Shown: piece after piece, positions 46,850 to 55,236 of the stretch
Position numbering within the stretch: position 1 is the first letter of the stretch
How the letters are laid out: each line of letters begins with the position of its first letter
NCBI GenBank assembly: GCA_964399635.1
Contig: CAYNRU010000059.1
Span: forward strand, 1 to 64,000
DNA length: 64,000 nt
Origin: UBA4615 sp964399635
GTDB taxonomy: Bacteria > Pseudomonadota > Gammaproteobacteria > Burkholderiales > Burkholderiaceae_E
Direction of reading: 5' to 3'
Position numbers and translations under genes: made by a program
The notes under the pieces: generated by a model
Seen by the model: only the letters and a program-made list of their open reading frames with translations
Told to the model about the DNA's origin: nothing
Databases searched by the model: none

Positions 46850-47233
46850 TCAATGCAGCGCGCGGTGCTCCCCCCGCAGGAAGACGAACAGCTCGTCGAG
46901 CTCGTTGGACTTGTCGAACACGGCGCGCGCGCCGAGCGCCTTGCAATGCCGGCGCACCATGTCGCTGGCGGCGTTGGTGAGCACGACCCGCAGCGGCGGG
47001 GCATGTCCGGCCTCGGCCCGGCGGCGCTCGAGCGCGTCGAGCACCGCCAGGCCGCTGTCGCCGCGCAGGGCGAGGTCTAGCAGCACCAGGTCGCAGCGGT
47101 TGTCGCGCAGCCAGAGCAGGGCCTCGGCGGCCGACGCCGCGGTCGCGACTACCCGGACGCCGCTGAACGCGGCGAGCATCGGGATGAGCCTGCTGCGCAC
47201 CAGCGCCGAGTCTTCGACCATCAGAGCGATCAT
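46850..47233 (-). CDS. Single-domain response regulator (receiver only)
   Basis: A 127-aa receiver domain starting MIALMVEDSALVRSRLIPML. The phospho-Asp is in CDLVLLDLALRGDSGLAVL, and the Lys position is ARAVFDKSNELDELFVF. No output domain, so it may act through protein contacts. It converges with the NarL-type regulator, with 31 bases between their ends. Confidence 0.83.
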   Translation of the reverse strand: MIALMVEDSALVRSRLIPMLAAFSGVRVVATAASAAEALLWLRDNRCDLVLLDLALRGDSGLAVLDALERRRAEAGHAPPLRVVLTNAASDMVRRHCKALGARAVFDKSNELDELFVFLRGEHRALH

Positions 47234-47538
47234 CGTGCCGTCCGTCGATCCGCCGCGTCCTGCCGCTGCGGCGACGCCGCATGCCGCCGCCTCGCACCGC
47301 ATACCGCAGCGTAGCGACGCGGTGTGCCGGCCGGTGTCGGAGCAGGGCGCGGCGCCCGGTGGGAGCCGCGTGGCGCGCGATCGGCCGGCCGGCGCATCGA
47401 GCGAGGTCGACGCCGACGCGCGCGAGCCGGTCCTGCGCGAACGGTGCGCATGGCCTCGTCCTGCCGTCGGCGCCCACGCGACGCGTTCACCGAGCGCCCC
47501 GGCTGGATCCGGGCGCAATCCTTGCCACGACGAGCGTC
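47234..47538. other. Divergent intergenic region
   Basis: About 305 GC-rich bases between the receiver gene and the membrane protein gene. I see no promoter hexamers, repeats or RNA structure that I would defend. Confidence 0.4.
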
Positions 47539-48249
47539 ATGATCGAACGAATCGTGTCACTGGGTGCCGACTATGCATCGACTCTGGGCGCGCTCGCGCG
47601 CACCGAGGCGCTCGACGATGTCGCGGGGCTGAGGCGCGCGCTGCGCGCCCGCATCGCGGCGGCGCTGGTGCTGGCCCTCGGTGTGGCGTGGCTGAACCTC
47701 GCGGTGCTGCTGTGGCTGCTCACCACGTCTCATGCGCTGGCCGGCGCGGGCATGATCGCCGCGCTCGGCATCGTCATCGGGCTGGCGATGTCGGCGAGCG
47801 CGCGGCGCGCGGCCGGGTCGCTGCGGTTCATGGACGGGACGCGGCGCGTGCTGGCCGGGGAGTTCGGCACCCTCGAGCCCGGGGTGGCCCGCGGTGCGCA
47901 GGCCGCGCCGATCCCGATGCGCCCCGCCGAGGTCGGCGCCCGGCTGCACGCGATCCGCAAGGCGCTGCGCGAGACGGTCACGCTGCATCGCGGCCCGCAG
48001 GGCGAGCCCGTCGAGCCGCCGTCCGGTCTGCGCTTCGAGCCCCCCAGCAGGACCCTGCGCGGCCTCATGTGGCTGTGGCGCGTGATCCCGCGCGTGCCCT
48101 CCGGCACGGCGCTGGCGAGCGCACTGGGCATGCTCGCGGTCAACAGCCCCGGGCTGCGCCGCCTGCTCGCCGCAATGGCGCTGCTGCGCAACCTCGGCGG
48201 TCATCCGCGCCCGGCCGCTCGCAGGCCGCGCTCGTCTCATCCGTCATGA
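47539..48249 (+). CDS. Putative membrane protein, phage holin/YqjE-like
   Basis: A 236-aa protein. The first 45 residues are helical and amphipathic (MIERIVSLGADYASTLGALA), followed by two hydrophobic helices, RIAAALVLALGVAWLNLAVL and MIAALGIVIGLAMS. The C-terminal half is soluble with basic helices (RGLMWLWRVIPRVPSG). The layout fits the holin superfamily III/YqjE group, often found with DUF883-type proteins such as the one at 44779, but this is a weak match. It overlaps the next gene by ATGA. Confidence 0.55.
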   Translation: MIERIVSLGADYASTLGALARTEALDDVAGLRRALRARIAAALVLALGVAWLNLAVLLWLLTTSHALAGAGMIAALGIVIGLAMSASARRAAGSLRFMDGTRRVLAGEFGTLEPGVARGAQAAPIPMRPAEVGARLHAIRKALRETVTLHRGPQGEPVEPPSGLRFEPPSRTLRGLMWLWRVIPRVPSGTALASALGMLAVNSPGLRRLLAAMALLRNLGGHPRPAARRPRSSHPS

Positions 48250-49313
48250 CACCCCGGGTGCCGAGGGCCGTGCTCGCTCCGGTCACCTTCGAGTGCTCGA
48301 TCAGGCTCCACTTCGACACGGAACCGGGGGCGGCATTCGTGTTTGCGCTGCTGCCGGCACGCACCCACCAGCAGCAGCTGGCGATGGAGCAGCTGAGGGT
48401 GCGCGGCGACCTCGCGCATTCGGTGTTCATCGAGGCGGCGACGGCGACGCGCTACCTGCACGTCGCTGCGGCCGGCGGCCCGCTGCAGGTCGAACTCGAT
48501 GCCCAGCTGCGGTTGCTGCAGACGGGATTCGCCGCCGGCGGCGTCCGCAGAGCGCCGTACGCGGCGCCGCTCGCCAGGCCCGAGTCCCTGCGCTTCCTGC
48601 TGCCCAGCCGCTACTGCCCCTCCGACCGGCTGGCCGAGCTGTGCGACCGCGAGTTCATGGGGGTCGAGGAGCCTGCCTTGCGCCTGACGGCCATCGACGA
48701 CTGGCTGCGCCGACACCTGCGCACCACGCTGCCGGACATCGACGTCGAGCTGCCGCTGGGCGCGGGCGCCGCGCCGGCGCCGCCCGGGGCGGCCGAGGTG
48801 CTGGAGCGCCGCCGCGGCACGCCGCGCGACCTCGCGCACCTGCTGATCGCGTTGTGCCGCGCCTCGCGGCTGCCGGCGCGCTACGTGACGTCGATCCCCT
48901 TCGACATGCCGACATCGGCCGAGCTCTACCCGTGGGTCGAGGTGCTGATCGACGACGCATGGCTCGCCTGCGACCCGGGTCGCCAGGTGCCGCGCACCGC
49001 GCTGATCCGGATCGGCACCGGGCGCGATGCCGCCGACGTGCCGCTGGTGCTTGGCCACGGCCCGGCCGCGGCCGGCCGGGCCGAACTGTCGATGCGTTGC
49101 GTCGGCACCGACGTGGCGACGCTGCGCGCCCGCGACCGTGCGACGCCCGCGATCGTATCGGCCACGATCGGCAGTCTCGGCGCGGCCACGCGCTGGCACC
49201 AGGAGGCCCGGCTCGCCGCGCGTCGCGAGAGCGGCGCCGACGAGCCGCCCGCCCGTCGCGCGCCGCCCGCCCGCAGGCGGGCAGCGGCGGGCAGCGGCGC
49301 GCGCGGATCCTGA
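48246..49313 (+). CDS. Transglutaminase-like protein with lost catalytic residues
   Basis: A 355-aa protein with an N-terminal beta-rich domain, as in bacterial transglutaminase-like proteins, and a core that aligns as RRGTPRDLAHLLIALCRASR, LPARYVTS, YPWVEVLIDDAWLACDPGR. In active members the first reads G-x-C-R-D-x-A-H and the second H-A-W-x-E-V. Here the Cys is P193 and the His is Y228; only the Asp (D243) remains. It is therefore probably a binding or scaffolding protein. The C-terminus is Arg/Pro/Ala-rich. It is coupled to the preceding membrane protein gene. Confidence 0.75.
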   Translation: MTPRVPRAVLAPVTFECSIRLHFDTEPGAAFVFALLPARTHQQQLAMEQLRVRGDLAHSVFIEAATATRYLHVAAAGGPLQVELDAQLRLLQTGFAAGGVRRAPYAAPLARPESLRFLLPSRYCPSDRLAELCDREFMGVEEPALRLTAIDDWLRRHLRTTLPDIDVELPLGAGAAPAPPGAAEVLERRRGTPRDLAHLLIALCRASRLPARYVTSIPFDMPTSAELYPWVEVLIDDAWLACDPGRQVPRTALIRIGTGRDAADVPLVLGHGPAAAGRAELSMRCVGTDVATLRARDRATPAIVSATIGSLGAATRWHQEARLAARRESGADEPPARRAPPARRRAAAGSGARGS

Positions 49314-49479
49314 GCATCCCGTCGTCGGCCAGGCCACCGCGGCTGCGCGCGGCGCCCGGACCGCTTCCCGCGGCGCAAGCCGGCGGCGGTGCAAGATCAG
49401 GCATCGCCAGGACACGACACCGCTGCCCGGCAGGCGCCCAGCCAACTACCTGGCCTGGTTCAGGATGCCCGCGCCGCCG

Positions 49480-51831
49480 TCAGAACACCTGCTCGCGAAC
49501 CTGCTCGCCGCGTTCGCCGGTGCCCAGCCCGTCCTCGGCCACGCCTAGCGACGCGATGCCCTGGCCGGGCCGCGTCTCCGCGAGGAACCAGTCGCCGCCC
49601 ACCTGCACCACGCCCGAGGGCACCACCGCCGGCCGGTCGGGCACACCCTTGAGCGCGACGCCCATATAGTTGATCCAGATCGGCAGGGCCAGGCCGCCGC
49701 CGGTCTCGCGGTCGCCGAGCTTGCGCGGTTGGTCGAAGCCCACCCAGGCGACCGCCGCGACCCTGGGCGCGTAGCCGACGAACCAAGCGTCGTGCGAGTC
49801 GTTGGTGGTGCCGGTCTTGCCCGCGAGGTCGGTGCGCTTGAGCTTCATCGCCGACGTCGCGGTCCCCTTGCGCACGACGTCGCGCATCAGGCTGTCCATC
49901 AGGAACGCGTTGCGCCCGTCGATGGCGCGGATCGCCTCGTCGCCGGCCTTCACCGGCCGCGCCTGCGCGACCACCTTGCCGCTGGCGTCGGTGATGCGCG
50001 CGATCAGGTAGGGCTCCACCCGAAAGCCGCCGTTGGCGAACACCGAGATGCCCCCGACCATCTGCCACGGCGTCACCGCGCCAGCGCCGAGCGCCATCGT
50101 GAGGTAGGGGGGGTGGCGCGCCGCGTCGAAGCCGAAACGCGTCACATAGTCCTGCGCGTACTGGGGCCCGATCGCCTGCAGCAGGCGGATGGACACCATG
50201 TTCTTGGACCTGGCGAGCGCCACGCGCATCGTCATCGGCCCATCGAACTTGCCGTCGTAGTTCTTGGGCTCCCAGATCTGGCCGCCGGTCACCGCCGGGT
50301 CCACGATCACCGGTGCGTCGTTGATGACGGTGGTGGTCATGAAGCCCTTCTCGAGCGAGGCCGAATAGATGAAGGGCTTGAAGCTCGACCCCGGCTGGCG
50401 CCAGGCCTGCGTGACGCGGTTGAACTTGTTGCGGTTGAAGTCGAAGCCGCCGACCATCGCGCGGATCGAGCCGTCCTCGGTGTTCGCCGACACGAAGGCC
50501 GCCTGCACCTCGGGCACCTGCGTGACCTCCCAGCCGCCCTTGGCCGCCTCGGACACCCGGATCACCGCCCCGGGGCGCAGGCGCTTGTTGGCCGGCGCCT
50601 TCTCCGCCAGCCACGGTGCGAGCAGCTTCAGCGCGTCGCCCGAGAGCTCGATCTGCTGGCCGCGGCTGCGGCTCGCGCGGATCCGCCCGGGGCCGACCTC
50701 GGTGACCACCGCCGGCACGAAGTCGTCGATCTCGCCGGCCTCGAGCAGCGCCTCCTCGATCTTCTCGTCGCGTCGGGCAGGATCGGCGGGCAGCTCCACC
50801 TGCGCCTCCGGCCCGCGGAACCCGTAGCGCCGGTCGTAGTCGATCACGCCCTGGCGCACCGCGACGTTGGCGGCGCGCTGGTCCTCGGCGAGCACCGTCG
50901 TGTACACGTTCAGTCCGGCCACGTAGGTCTCGTCGCGGAACTGCTCGAAGGCTAGCATCCGCGCGAACTCCGCGACGTAGGGCGCCTTCACCGCGTAGTC
51001 GCTGCGGTCGGGCTGCAGCCGCAGCTCTTCCTTGAGCGCGGCCTGGTAGGCGCTCTCGGACAGGTAGCCGAGCGAGCGCATGCGCCCGAGCACGTACTGC
51101 TGGCGGATCTTCGCGCGCTTGGGATTGACCACCGGGTTGTAGGCCGAGGGCGCCTTGGGCAGGCCGGCCAGCATCGCGGCCTCGGCGGCGGTGATCTTCG
51201 AGAGCGGCTTGCCGTAGTAGACCTGGGCGGCGGACGCGAAGCCGTAGGCCCGCTGGCCGAGGAAGATCTGGTTCAGGTAGATCTCGAGGATCTGCTCCTT
51301 GGTGAGCGTCTTCTCGATCTTGAAGGCCAGCAGGATCTCGTAGATCTTGCGCGTGTAGCTGCGCTCGTTCGACAGGAAGAAGTTCCGCGCGAGCTGCATC
51401 GTGATCGTGCTGGCGCCCTGCGCCTTGCCGCCGGCCGCGACGTTGGCGAAGGCCGCGCGAGCGATGCCCATCAGGTCGACCCCGCTGTGCTCGAAGAAGC
51501 GGTCGTCCTCGGCGGCGAGGATCGCCTGCTTCATCACCTCCGGCACGTCGTCGATGTGTACGACGCTGCGCCGCTCCTCGCCGAACTCCCCGATCAGCAC
51601 GCCGTCGGCGGTCCAGACCCGCAGCGGCACCTTGGGACGGTAGTCGGTCAGGACGTCGAGCGACGGCAGGCGGTCGGCCGCCAGCACCGCCGACAACACC
51701 AGGGTGAGGCCGACGGCGGCGGCCAGGGCGAGGGGGATCCCGACCAGGATCCCGATCAGGGCCAGGAGGCCGAACCCGCGTTCGCGCCGCGGACCACCGT
51801 TCGGCGCGAGAAAGGCGCGCACTGACTGCAT
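49480..51831 (-). CDS. mrcA: Penicillin-binding protein 1A (class A)
   Basis: Bifunctional cell-wall synthase of 783 aa: glycosyltransferase plus transpeptidase. One membrane anchor lies near residues 20-50. The glycosyltransferase has the catalytic Glu in ILAAEDDRFFEHSGVD and GASTITMQLARNFFLS. An OB-like domain follows. The transpeptidase motifs are PGSSFKPFIY (Ser), SKN and KTGTT. The start MQSVRAFLAPNG at 51831 sits 27 bases after the predicted transcription start. It is divergent from the pilMNOPQ operon, as in many proteobacteria. Confidence 0.95.
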   Translation of the reverse strand: MQSVRAFLAPNGGPRRERGFGLLALIGILVGIPLALAAAVGLTLVLSAVLAADRLPSLDVLTDYRPKVPLRVWTADGVLIGEFGEERRSVVHIDDVPEVMKQAILAAEDDRFFEHSGVDLMGIARAAFANVAAGGKAQGASTITMQLARNFFLSNERSYTRKIYEILLAFKIEKTLTKEQILEIYLNQIFLGQRAYGFASAAQVYYGKPLSKITAAEAAMLAGLPKAPSAYNPVVNPKRAKIRQQYVLGRMRSLGYLSESAYQAALKEELRLQPDRSDYAVKAPYVAEFARMLAFEQFRDETYVAGLNVYTTVLAEDQRAANVAVRQGVIDYDRRYGFRGPEAQVELPADPARRDEKIEEALLEAGEIDDFVPAVVTEVGPGRIRASRSRGQQIELSGDALKLLAPWLAEKAPANKRLRPGAVIRVSEAAKGGWEVTQVPEVQAAFVSANTEDGSIRAMVGGFDFNRNKFNRVTQAWRQPGSSFKPFIYSASLEKGFMTTTVINDAPVIVDPAVTGGQIWEPKNYDGKFDGPMTMRVALARSKNMVSIRLLQAIGPQYAQDYVTRFGFDAARHPPYLTMALGAGAVTPWQMVGGISVFANGGFRVEPYLIARITDASGKVVAQARPVKAGDEAIRAIDGRNAFLMDSLMRDVVRKGTATSAMKLKRTDLAGKTGTTNDSHDAWFVGYAPRVAAVAWVGFDQPRKLGDRETGGGLALPIWINYMGVALKGVPDRPAVVPSGVVQVGGDWFLAETRPGQGIASLGVAEDGLGTGERGEQVREQVF

Positions 51832-51864
51832 TGCTGGGCCGTGGGTGAGGCGTGACGGGTCCCG

Positions 51865-51870
51865 ATTATA
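51865..51870 (-). promoter_or_regulatory. -10 box of mrcA
   Basis: TATAAT on the minus strand, 34 bases before the mrcA start. TTGGCG lies upstream but only 15 bases away, so the -35 is doubtful. Confidence 0.5.
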
Positions 51871-52010
51871 TAGGTGGCGCCGCGCCGCCAACCGGGCTTG
51901 GCTGCGCGTTTCCGGGCGTCCGGGGAGGCTCGGAAGCAGGCCAATCGACGGACGGAGCGCGCCGGTCGACCGGCGGGTGTGGCCCCCGGGTCCCGCCGGG
52001 ATCGAAAAGC

Positions 52011-52040
52011 TTTACAGTGTTTCGAAGGTCAGGCTAGCAT
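52011..52040 (+). promoter_or_regulatory. Candidate promoter of pilMNOPQ
   Basis: TTTACA and TAGCAT with 18 bases between them lie in a clearly AT-rich stretch (about 52005-52105), the most AT-rich spot of the window. Another weak pair starts at TTGTAC 52051. The rest of the 286-base mrcA-pilM gap shows no gene. Confidence 0.35.
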
Positions 52041-52117
52041 CTAAAGTAATTTGTACAAGAACAGCGTAAGATCATAGTTTTAAAGACTTTTTCTCAACTC
52101 ACGGTATCGAGGCGCTC

Positions 52118-53200
52118 GTGGCGATAAGCCTTCCGGCACTGTTCCGACGCGGTTCCCAGCCCCTGCTGGGCATCGACGTCAGCGCATCCAGCGTCAAGCT
52201 CGTCGAACTGGTGCCCGGGGGCAAGGCGGGCATGCGCCTCGCGCGCTACGCCATCGAGCCGATCGAGCGCGGCGCGATCGTCGACGGCAACGTCGAGCGC
52301 CCCGAGTCGGTCGCGGACGCCCTGAGCCGCGCGCTCCGCCGCACCGGCGCCCGGACCCGCCAGGCTGCGATGGCGCTGCCCTCCTCGGCCGTGATCGCCA
52401 AGCGGATCACCCTGCCTGCCGGCCTCCTCGAGGAGGACTACGAGGTCCAGGTCGAGTCCGAGGCCAACCAGTACATTCCGTTCTCGATCGAAGAGGTCAA
52501 CCTCGACTTCCAGGTCCTCGGGCCGGCCGCGCAGACCGACGAGGACGTCGAGGTGCTGCTGGCGGCCTCGCGCAAAGAGAAGGTCGAGGACCGCGTCGCG
52601 ATCGCCGAGATGGCGGGCCTCGAGCCGGTGGTCATCGACGTCGAGCCCTACGCGGCGCGCGCCGTCATCGACCACGTGACCGGGTACCTCCCGAATCACG
52701 GCGAGGGCATGATCCTGGCCGTCTTCGACGTCGGCCAGACCACCACCGGCCTGACCGTGGTGCTCAACGGCCAGACCATCTTCGAGCGCGAGCAGTCCTT
52801 CGGCGGCAGCCAGCTCACGCAGGACATCGTCCGGCTGTACGGGCTGACGGTCGAGGAGGCCGAGCTCAAGAAGAAGTCCGGCGATCTGCCCGACAACTAT
52901 GGATCGGAGCTGCTGTCGCCCTTCGTCGAGCAGGGCGCCACCGAGGTGGCCCGTTCGCTGCAGTTCTTCTACACCTCGACCCCGTTCACCCGCGTCGACC
53001 GGATCTTCCTCGCCGGCGGATGCGCGGTGACCGCCGGCCTCGCCGAGGCGGTCGCCGAGCGCACCCAGGTGCCCACCGAGATCATGAGCCCCTTCCAGGG
53101 CATGGAAATCGCGGGCAACATCCGCGAGCGCCAGCTCAGGCTCGACGCGCCGGCACTGATGGTCGGCTGCGGGCTCGCCATGCGCAGGTTCGTCCTGTGA
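52118..53200 (+). CDS. pilM: Type IV pilus inner membrane platform protein PilM
   Basis: Actin-like cytoplasmic protein (360 aa) of the type IV pilus alignment complex; it binds the N-terminus of PilN. LLGIDVSASSVKLVEL is the first ATP-binding motif; AVFDVGQTTTGLTVV and FLAGGCAVTAGLAEAVAER follow. The start is GTG at 52118, the only suitable one before the domain. The stop overlaps the GTG of pilN. Confidence 0.95.
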   Translation: MAISLPALFRRGSQPLLGIDVSASSVKLVELVPGGKAGMRLARYAIEPIERGAIVDGNVERPESVADALSRALRRTGARTRQAAMALPSSAVIAKRITLPAGLLEEDYEVQVESEANQYIPFSIEEVNLDFQVLGPAAQTDEDVEVLLAASRKEKVEDRVAIAEMAGLEPVVIDVEPYAARAVIDHVTGYLPNHGEGMILAVFDVGQTTTGLTVVLNGQTIFEREQSFGGSQLTQDIVRLYGLTVEEAELKKKSGDLPDNYGSELLSPFVEQGATEVARSLQFFYTSTPFTRVDRIFLAGGCAVTAGLAEAVAERTQVPTEIMSPFQGMEIAGNIRERQLRLDAPALMVGCGLAMRRFVL

Positions 53201-53964
53201 GCGGCGAATCGACCCAGGCACCGGTGAGCCAGGTCGGGCTCGCCCCCACCACCGCGATCTCCGGTGCGCCGGCTCGCCGGCTCGCCTCGATCCGCATCAA
53301 CCAGCTGCCGCACCGCGCGCTCAATCGCGAGCGCCGCAAGAAGCAGTTCGTCACGCTCGCCGTGCTCGTGGGCATCGCCGGCGCGGCGGCCTCCTTCACC
53401 GGGGGCCTCGCGATCAACCATCAGATCGACGCGCAGCAGGATCGCAACGACTTCATCAAGGCCGAGAACGGCAAGCTCGACCAGCAGATCGCAGAGATCA
53501 AGACGCTGCGCGAGGAGATCACCTCCCTGCGCGCCCGGCAGCAAGCGGTCGAGAACCTGCAGAGCGACCGCACCGTGCCGGTGCACCTGTTCGATGAACT
53601 GGTCCGACTGTCCCCCGAGGGCCTGTACCTGCGCACTCTGCGCCAGGAAGAGGCGCGCATCACGCTCGGCGGCCACGCGCAGACCAATGAGCGCGTCGCA
53701 GAGCTGTTGAGCAACCTCGCCGACCGCAGCCCGTGGCTCGAGCGGCCCGAGCTCGGCGAGATCAAGGAGGTGATGTTGGCGCCGATCGCCGGGCAGAAGG
53801 AAGGCCGCAAGGTCTTCGAGTTCTCGCTCAACGCGCTGGTCAAGCGCCCCGTCGCACCGGCCGATCCCGCCAAGCCGGGCGCGCCGCGCACCACGACCGA
53901 TGCGAGCGGCTTGCCGGCGCCGGTCGCCGATGCCGGTGCGATCAAGACCGGCCAGGCCCGGTAA
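53197..53964 (+). CDS. pilN: Type IV pilus assembly protein PilN
   Basis: Bitopic inner-membrane protein (255 aa) linking PilM to PilO. The short PilM-binding segment is RLASIRINQLPHRALNRERR, followed by a membrane helix (VTLAVLVGIAGAAASFTGGL), a coiled coil and a ferredoxin-like domain. The GTG start overlaps the pilM stop (GTGA). It is longer than the usual PilN by about 35 residues at the N-terminus and 40 at the Pro/Ala-rich C-terminus. Confidence 0.93.
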   Translation: MSGESTQAPVSQVGLAPTTAISGAPARRLASIRINQLPHRALNRERRKKQFVTLAVLVGIAGAAASFTGGLAINHQIDAQQDRNDFIKAENGKLDQQIAEIKTLREEITSLRARQQAVENLQSDRTVPVHLFDELVRLSPEGLYLRTLRQEEARITLGGHAQTNERVAELLSNLADRSPWLERPELGEIKEVMLAPIAGQKEGRKVFEFSLNALVKRPVAPADPAKPGAPRTTTDASGLPAPVADAGAIKTGQAR

Positions 53965-53980
53965 CCCCCAGGCGAACGCG

Positions 53981-54664
53981 ATGGCCAAGATACCCGCCCT
54001 CTCCCTGAAGTTCGACATCGCCCCCGTTGTCGCCCAGTTGCAGAGCCTGCAAGGCCGCCACCCCGGCCTGTGGCCCGCGCTGCCGCGCGGCCTGCTGCTC
54101 GGCACCTTGTTCGTCGCGATCGTCGCGGCGGGCTGGGGCCTCTACTGGCGAGGCCTGTTCGAGGAGATGGACGCCGGCGTCGAGCAGGAAGTGCTGCTCA
54201 AGAAGCAGTACACCGAAAAGGTCACGCAGGCGGTCAACCTCGTGGCGCTGCGCAAGCAGCGCGACCAGGTCCAGCAGTTCGTGGGGCAGCTCGAGAAGCA
54301 GCTGCCGAGCAAGGCCGAGATGGCGGCCCTGCTGTCCGAGATCAACCAGGCCGGCGTGGGTCGCGGCGCCCAGCTTCAGCTCTTCAAGCCGGGCCAGGTG
54401 ATCGTGAAGGAGTACTACGCCGAGCTTCCGATCGCCGTGCGCGTGGTCGGCAACTACCACGACCTCGGCGCGTTCGCGAGCGACCTCGCCAACCTGCGGC
54501 GTATCGTGACCCTGAACAACGTGATCATCCAGCAGCAGGAGCGCTCCGGCCTCCTCGCGATGGATGCGGTCGCCAAGACCTTCCGCTACCTCGATCCCGA
54601 GGAGGTCGCGCAGCAGCGCGCCGCGGCGGCCAAGAAGAAGGCGGGCGAGGTACCCAAGAAATGA
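53981..54664 (+). CDS. pilO: Type IV pilus assembly protein PilO
   Basis: Bitopic inner-membrane protein (227 aa), partner of PilN. A helix at LPRGLLLGTLFVAIVAAGWG is followed by a coiled coil (YTEKVTQAVNLVALRKQRDQ) and the ferredoxin-like fold with YAELPIAVRVVGNYHDLGAF. It ends in a Lys/Ala-rich tail and overlaps pilP by ATGA. Confidence 0.94.
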   Translation: MAKIPALSLKFDIAPVVAQLQSLQGRHPGLWPALPRGLLLGTLFVAIVAAGWGLYWRGLFEEMDAGVEQEVLLKKQYTEKVTQAVNLVALRKQRDQVQQFVGQLEKQLPSKAEMAALLSEINQAGVGRGAQLQLFKPGQVIVKEYYAELPIAVRVVGNYHDLGAFASDLANLRRIVTLNNVIIQQQERSGLLAMDAVAKTFRYLDPEEVAQQRAAAAKKKAGEVPKK

Positions 54665-55236
54665 CCCACACCCACGCATCCGAACTCCGTCGCGCGGCGC
54701 CCCGCGTGCCGCTGGCCAGGTTGGCCACGCTCGCGGCGGTCGGCTGGCTGCTCGCCGGCTGCGACAGCGGCCGCCAGGAGCTTCAGGTCTGGATGGAACA
54801 GACCCGCGGCTCGGTCTCCCCGAAGGTGGAGAAGATCGCGGAGCCCAAGCACTTCGAGCCCTTCCGTTACGAGGCGGGCGGCGGCGTCGATCCTTTCAGC
54901 CTCGGCAAGCTCAAGGTCGGTCTGGTAGAGCGGCCCGGCCGCGAGGGCAACGGGCTGCGGCCCGACGTCTCGCGCCGGCGCGAGCCGCTCGAGTCCTTTC
55001 CGCTCGACAACCTGAAGATGGTCGGCAACCTGCGTCAGGGCGCCTCCAACGTCGGGCTGCTGCAGGCCGACGCCGCGCTCTTCCAGGTCCGCGTCGGCAA
55101 CTACATCGGGCAGAACTTCGGCCGCGTGCTCAAGATCTCGGAGGCCGAGATCTCGGTCCGGGAACTCGTCCAGGACGCCGCTGGCGACTGGGTCGAGCGC
55201 GATACGGCGCTGCAATTGCAGGAAACCAAGAAATGA
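54661..55236 (+). CDS. pilP: Type IV pilus lipoprotein PilP
   Basis: Inner-membrane lipoprotein (191 aa) that connects PilNO to the secretin PilQ. The lipobox is LLAGC (about residues 31-35). Typical motifs are DPFSLGKL, PLDNLKMVGNLRQG and VGNYIGQNFGRVLKI. It overlaps pilQ by ATGA. Confidence 0.95.
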   Translation: MTHTHASELRRAAPRVPLARLATLAAVGWLLAGCDSGRQELQVWMEQTRGSVSPKVEKIAEPKHFEPFRYEAGGGVDPFSLGKLKVGLVERPGREGNGLRPDVSRRREPLESFPLDNLKMVGNLRQGASNVGLLQADAALFQVRVGNYIGQNFGRVLKISEAEISVRELVQDAAGDWVERDTALQLQETKK

